NCBI GenBank assembly: GCA_030609125.1
Contig: JAUWCW010000091.1
Coordinates: 1-7,391, forward strand
Direction: 5' to 3'
Length of the DNA: 7,391 bases
Origin: Candidatus Rokuibacteriota bacterium
Lineage (GTDB): Bacteria > JAUVQV01
The translations under genes and the position numbers were made by a program. Shown here one piece after another: positions 6,534 through 7,391 of this stretch (within the stretch, counting starts at the first letter, position 1; each line of letters opens with the position of its first letter). A model generated the notes under the pieces. It was not told where the DNA came from, did not search any database, and saw only the letters and a program-made list of their open reading frames with translations.

Positions 6534-7391
6534 ATGAGCAAGACATTCAAGGCGGTCAAAATAAGCGACCGCGTGCACTGGGTGGGCGCCATCGACTGGG
6601 CCATCCGGGACTTTCACGGCTACTCGACGGGGCGGGGCTCGACCTACAACGCCTTTCTCGTCATGGCCGACAAGATAACCCTCATCGACACCGTGAAGGC
6701 GCCTTTCCGCGGAGAGCTTCTCTCGCGCATCTCCTCCGTCGTCGACCCCGCCTCCATCAGCTACATCGTTTCCAACCACGCTGAAATGGACCACTCCGGG
6801 TGCCTGGAGGAGGTTATCGAGGCGGTGCGCCCCGAGAAGGTCTTCGCCTCGCTTATGGGGGTCAAGGCCCTGAAGGACCACCTTCACCTGGACCGGGAGA
6901 TCGTGGGCGTCAAGGACGGGGAGTCCCTGAGCCTGGGAGACCGGCAGCTCACCTTCACCGAGACGAGGATGATTCACTGGCCCGACAGCATGTTCTCCTA
7001 TCTCTCCGACGACGACGTCCTCTTCTCCCAGGACGGTTTCGGCATGCACCTGGCCACGACGGAGCGTTTCGCGGACGAGATCCCCGACGACGTCCTGGAG
7101 TTCGAGGGTGCGCGCTATTTCGCCAACATCCTTATGCCCTTCGCGCCCCTGGTGGAGAAGCTCCTGGAGAAGGTCGCCGCCCTCGGCATCACCCCGGAAT
7201 TCATCGCCCCGGATCACGGGCCGATCTGGAGAAACGACCTGGGAAAAATCCTCGGATACTACTCGCGCTGGTCCGCCCAGAAGCCGGGCAGGAAGGCCGT
7301 CATCGTCTACGACACCATGTGGGGGAGCACGGACAAAATGGCCCGGGCCATAGCAGAGGGGTTCGCCGCCGGCTGTTCGGCGGCGAAAGTC
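6534..7391 (+). CDS. fprA: Flavodiiron protein (FprA/rubredoxin:oxygen oxidoreductase family), 3' end outside the window
   Basis: Cytoplasmic enzyme that reduces oxygen to water (some members reduce nitric oxide), normally fed by rubredoxin. The 286 residues present cover the whole metallo-beta-lactamase-like diiron domain and the start of the flavodoxin domain. Diiron ligands are all visible: His82, Glu84 and Asp86 in NHAEMDHSG, His148 (MIHWPDSMF), Asp167 (SQDGFGMH) and His228 (PDHGPIW). The FMN phosphate loop begins at TMWGST (261-266), after AVIVYD. The N-terminus [19 protein letters not shown] is typical. A repeated purine site AGGAGGAG (6518-6525) lies 8 bases before the ATG, supporting this start. 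The frame is open to the last base, so about a third of the protein is missing and any C-terminal rubredoxin or flavin reductase extension cannot be seen. It has its own promoter and a leader of about 107 bases. Oxygen or nitric oxide preference cannot be told from this sequence. Confidence 0.97.
   Translation, partial: MSKTFKAVKISDRVHWVGAIDWAIRDFHGYSTGRGSTYNAFLVMADKITLIDTVKAPFRGELLSRISSVVDPASISYIVSNHAEMDHSGCLEEVIEAVRPEKVFASLMGVKALKDHLHLDREIVGVKDGESLSLGDRQLTFTETRMIHWPDSMFSYLSDDDVLFSQDGFGMHLATTERFADEIPDDVLEFEGARYFANILMPFAPLVEKLLEKVAALGITPEFIAPDHGPIWRNDLGKILGYYSRWSAQKPGRKAVIVYDTMWGSTDKMARAIAEGFAAGCSAAKV

Noticed and set aside
6414-7217. A 267-codon minus-strand open frame opposite the flavodiiron gene
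   Set aside because: It is antisense to a gene with every diiron ligand intact and shows no domain of its own.

Overview
This is a GC-rich, gene-dense bacterial window with six genes in two divergent blocks. The gene set (class I superoxide reductase, rubrerythrin, flavodiiron protein) is the oxygen-defence kit of strict anaerobes. The signal peptides on a solute-binding protein and on an M16 peptidase fit a Gram-negative (diderm) cell envelope. Synergistota or a Desulfovibrio-like sulfate reducer would fit, but the sequence alone does not settle the lineage.

Left block, minus strand (52-2506): a compact metal-uptake ABC operon in the order binding protein (znuA-like), ATPase (znuC-like), permease (znuB-like). 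The junctions overlap by 4 bases (GTGA) and 1 base (TGATG), so the three proteins are probably translated in a coupled way. The binding protein has lost the first of the usual metal-ligand histidines, which makes the exact substrate uncertain. Bases 1-51 lie downstream of the permease stop; I see no gene or convincing terminator there.

Divergent junction (2507-2570): only 64 bases separate the importer from a large secreted two-domain M16 (insulinase-type) zinc peptidase (2571-5135, plus strand). A good sigma70-type promoter for the importer has its -35 inside the first codons of the peptidase. The peptidase has no Shine-Dalgarno and no possible upstream in-frame start, and a -10-like box lies 8 bases before its ATG, so its mRNA may be leaderless.

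Right block, plus strand (5160-7391): a TTGACA/TATAGT promoter leads a two-gene unit, rubrerythrin and desulfoferrodoxin. A GC hairpin follows, then a second promoter (TTGATT-17-TAATAT) and a structured leader before a flavodiiron protein gene cut off by the window edge. Together these proteins would remove superoxide (desulfoferrodoxin), hydrogen peroxide (rubrerythrin) and oxygen itself (flavodiiron protein), normally with electrons from rubredoxin; no separate rubredoxin gene is visible here.

No mobile element, tRNA, rRNA or CRISPR array is visible, and there is no gene-free stretch over 300 bases. I do not find a wholly new system. The best leads are the altered binding protein, the interlocked divergent promoters with a possible leaderless start, and a GC hairpin repeated exactly 100 bases apart around the flavodiiron promoter.
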